Source of the DNA: Armatimonadota bacterium
Lineage (GTDB): Bacteria; Armatimonadota; Zipacnadia; Zipacnadales; FEN-943
NCBI GenBank assembly: GCA_026419655.1
Contig: JANZZA010000208.1
Location: 1-6,701, forward strand
Reading direction: 5' to 3'
Length of the DNA stretch: 6,701 nucleotides
Part shown: one piece after another, positions 4,923 to 6,701 of the stretch
How positions within the stretch are numbered: the stretch's first letter is position 1
Layout: each line of letters begins with the position of its first letter
The notes under the pieces: model-generated
What the model saw: only the letters and a program-made list of their open reading frames with translations
What the model was told of the DNA's origin: nothing
The model's database searches: none
Made by a program: the position numbers and the translations under genes

Positions 4923-6701
4923 CTAGGGGGCAGACTGGTGCCGGAGTCCTAGAGCGTCTTGAACGGCGGCTAGGGCTCTGTCGCGCTCTGTCGGGGGCAG
5001 GTTTCCCGCGGCAGACTCGGCGAGACGCTCGCGGGTGGGTACGTCCATGCCTGCACGGTCGGCTGCATTCGCCAGGCTGCCAGCAGCGCTGGAGACATCG
5101 TCCGCGGAGCCGTGCGCCAAGGCCTGGGCGTACCACCAGGCTGCATTGGCCCAATCGCTGGCGGCAGCCGCTACCTCGCCGGCCAAGAGATAATCGGCGG
5201 CCTGCGGATTCCCCTGCAACAGCGCTGCCACTACCGGCTCAGCCTCGATCCACCGACCGGCCGAAAGCAAGCACCGTACATGAAGCCGCTGCAGGGACCG
5301 GGTTTGAGGTGCGTCGCGCAGCCGCGCCAGGGCCGCCGGCAGGTCACCAAGCGCCAGGGCAGCCTGAGCCTGCACCTGAACCACGTCCGCCCTGGCGCCC
5401 TGGTACTGCCTGGCCCACGCAAGAAGCTCCGCATCCGTGCATGTTGCGCGCATGAAGGCAGACAAAGCCTCCGCCTCGGGAGCACCCTGGGCCCATACAC
5501 GGGAAAGGTAATCCAGCGCCGCCCGAAGCTCCTGATCTGCTTTGCGGGAATGCCTTGCCTGCGCCAGCCTGGCCAGCACCGCCGGGTACCCCTTTGTAGC
5601 CGCAACGTCGCTAAGATAATGCGCAGCCCCCGGTACGTCTCCCGCACCCAGGCACACATGCGCAGCCAGGGCGCGAAGACACAGGCGGGTCTGTGGGTCT
5701 TTCGTGGCCTGCAGCCTGGAGCCGATCATGGGCAGGGCTTCTGCGGCGACGCCAGACTGCACGAGCGACTTCGCAGCAGTTTCTGTAAGGGCAAGGGACG
5801 CCTTCGGCAAGCGGGCCAGCGCGGCTAGGCGCCGGGGAACTTGTTCTGCGCCGAACTCGGCTGCCAGCAGGTGCGCCAGCGCCTCGGGAACCTCAGGCGG
5901 GCAGTCAGGATCCAGTGCCCATTGGGTGGCCACCTCGATGGCTTTCTTGCGGGCCTCAGCGTCGGGGGTGAGCCGCTGCAGCAGCCGCGCCAGTTTGGTC
6001 CTGTCGGCGCCCTGGGCACCCCAGGCCCGCGCCAGAGCTGACAAGGCTTCCTTCCTCAGCCCAGCCTGAAGATGGGCCTCAGCCCGCAGGGTCTCGGCCC
6101 GAGCACCAGTCAACGTGCCCAAGGCCTTCAGGGCCTCAGCGGGCTTACCCCCGTGAAGAGCAAGGTGGGCGACCTCCAGGCGAAGAGAGTCTGAGAAGGC
6201 GGTGACCTCCGATAGCAGAGCTGCCAGGTCGTCCCACCGGCCGCAACGACGCAGCAATCTGGCGGCAAGCTCGGCCTGCGGCACCTCCGGCCGGCTCTTC
6301 CAGGCCCGCAGCGCAGCCGCGACCGCCGCCTGCGGCATGTCAGCAGCCTCGTATACCCTTGCCACAAGGCGCCAGGCATCGGCGTCCATGGGCAGGGCTT
6401 CATGAGCCTGGCGGGCAGCGGCCGCAAGCTTACCCATACGGCCCAGAAGCTCGGCCAGCGCGAGATGAAGTTCCCTGTCGGTTGGGCGGAGAGCCAGTAA
6501 CTGCCGTAGATATTTCTCGGCGGCCTGGGGCTGGCCACTGTCGAGGGCCAGCCGCGCAGCCTCCCGGAGAGCAGCCGGCTCAGATCTGCCCAGGCGGTCA
6601 AGACAGCGCAGGGCGCGGTCACGATTCCCGGCGGCAAGCCAGCAGCGCGCGGCGTTGCCCAGAAGCGACGGTTTACTGCTCGCCGCCCGCTCCCAGGTCT
6701 C
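4923..6701 (-). CDS. TPR-like helical-repeat protein, N-terminus beyond the window
   Basis: The frame is open from the right edge to a TAG at 4925-4923, giving 592 visible residues; the real start lies outside the window, and the ATG at 6437 is internal. A second in-frame TAG follows one codon after the first. The protein is very rich in Ala and Leu and consists of degenerate helix pairs about 34 residues long, with TPR-type patterns such as SGQPQAAEKYLRQLLALRPTD and AADMPQAAVAAALRAWKSRP, and later SAGRWIEAEPVVAALLQGNP and SDWANAAWWYAQALAHGS. Such solenoids act as protein-binding scaffolds. No enzymatic domain or membrane segment is visible in the part present; a signal peptide or N-terminal domain cannot be judged. 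It ends 746 bases before the tRNA promoter and appears to be a separate transcription unit. Partner and pathway are unknown. Confidence 0.88.
   Translation of the reverse strand, partial: ETWERAASSKPSLLGNAARCWLAAGNRDRALRCLDRLGRSEPAALREAARLALDSGQPQAAEKYLRQLLALRPTDRELHLALAELLGRMGKLAAAARQAHEALPMDADAWRLVARVYEAADMPQAAVAAALRAWKSRPEVPQAELAARLLRRCGRWDDLAALLSEVTAFSDSLRLEVAHLALHGGKPAEALKALGTLTGARAETLRAEAHLQAGLRKEALSALARAWGAQGADRTKLARLLQRLTPDAEARKKAIEVATQWALDPDCPPEVPEALAHLLAAEFGAEQVPRRLAALARLPKASLALTETAAKSLVQSGVAAEALPMIGSRLQATKDPQTRLCLRALAAHVCLGAGDVPGAAHYLSDVAATKGYPAVLARLAQARHSRKADQELRAALDYLSRVWAQGAPEAEALSAFMRATCTDAELLAWARQYQGARADVVQVQAQAALALGDLPAALARLRDAPQTRSLQRLHVRCLLSAGRWIEAEPVVAALLQGNPQAADYLLAGEVAAAASDWANAAWWYAQALAHGSADDVSSAAGSLANAADRAGMDVPTRERLAESAAGNLPPTERDRALAAVQDALGLRHQSAP

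Noticed and set aside
4923..6437. TPR protein starting at the ATG at 6437
   Set aside because: The frame stays open for another 88 codons to the window edge and those codons continue the helical repeat pattern, so this ATG is internal.

Overview
The window is GC-rich bacterial DNA in which every gene I can support lies on the minus strand. Read in the direction of transcription (right to left), it holds: (1) the C-terminal part of a long TPR-like helical-repeat protein, cut by the right edge (6701-4923); (2) a gene-free stretch of about 750 bases (4922-4177) full of nested inverted repeats; (3) a strong sigma70-type promoter (4176-4148); (4) five tRNA genes, Lys(TTT)-Glu(TTC)-Val(TAC)-Phe(GAA)-Thr(CGT), all with an encoded CCA (4135-3697); (5) galU, 41 bases after the last tRNA; (6) a PRC-barrel protein overlapping galU by 4 bases; (7) murB; (8) the N-terminal 227 residues of a URO-D-superfamily protein, cut by the left edge.

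The organism is a bacterium: encoded tRNA CCA ends, a consensus sigma70 promoter, Shine-Dalgarno sites, and a peptidoglycan gene (murB). The combination of a non-HemE URO-D protein, a two-PRC-barrel protein with an 11-residue helical repeat, and murB outside a usual division/cell-wall cluster suggests a less-studied phylum (Armatimonadota, Chloroflexota or Planctomycetota would fit). I cannot fix the phylum from sequence alone.

The tRNA promoter has only about six bases of leader before tRNA-Lys. No T-run terminator is visible between tRNA-Thr and galU, so the tRNAs and galU-PRC-murB-URO-D may form one long transcript processed at the tRNA ends. GalU makes UDP-glucose and MurB makes UDP-MurNAc, so the protein part leans towards envelope precursor supply; the roles of the PRC-barrel and URO-D proteins are not determined.

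The most unusual part is the 4177-4922 gap. It holds at least five extended hairpins, including a 16-bp perfect inverted repeat enclosing an 11-bp inner stem, and many of the stems carry a G(C/T)AAAA motif or its complement. It may be an undescribed structured RNA or a repeat element family. A second unusual point is a perfect palindrome filling the spacer of the tRNA promoter.
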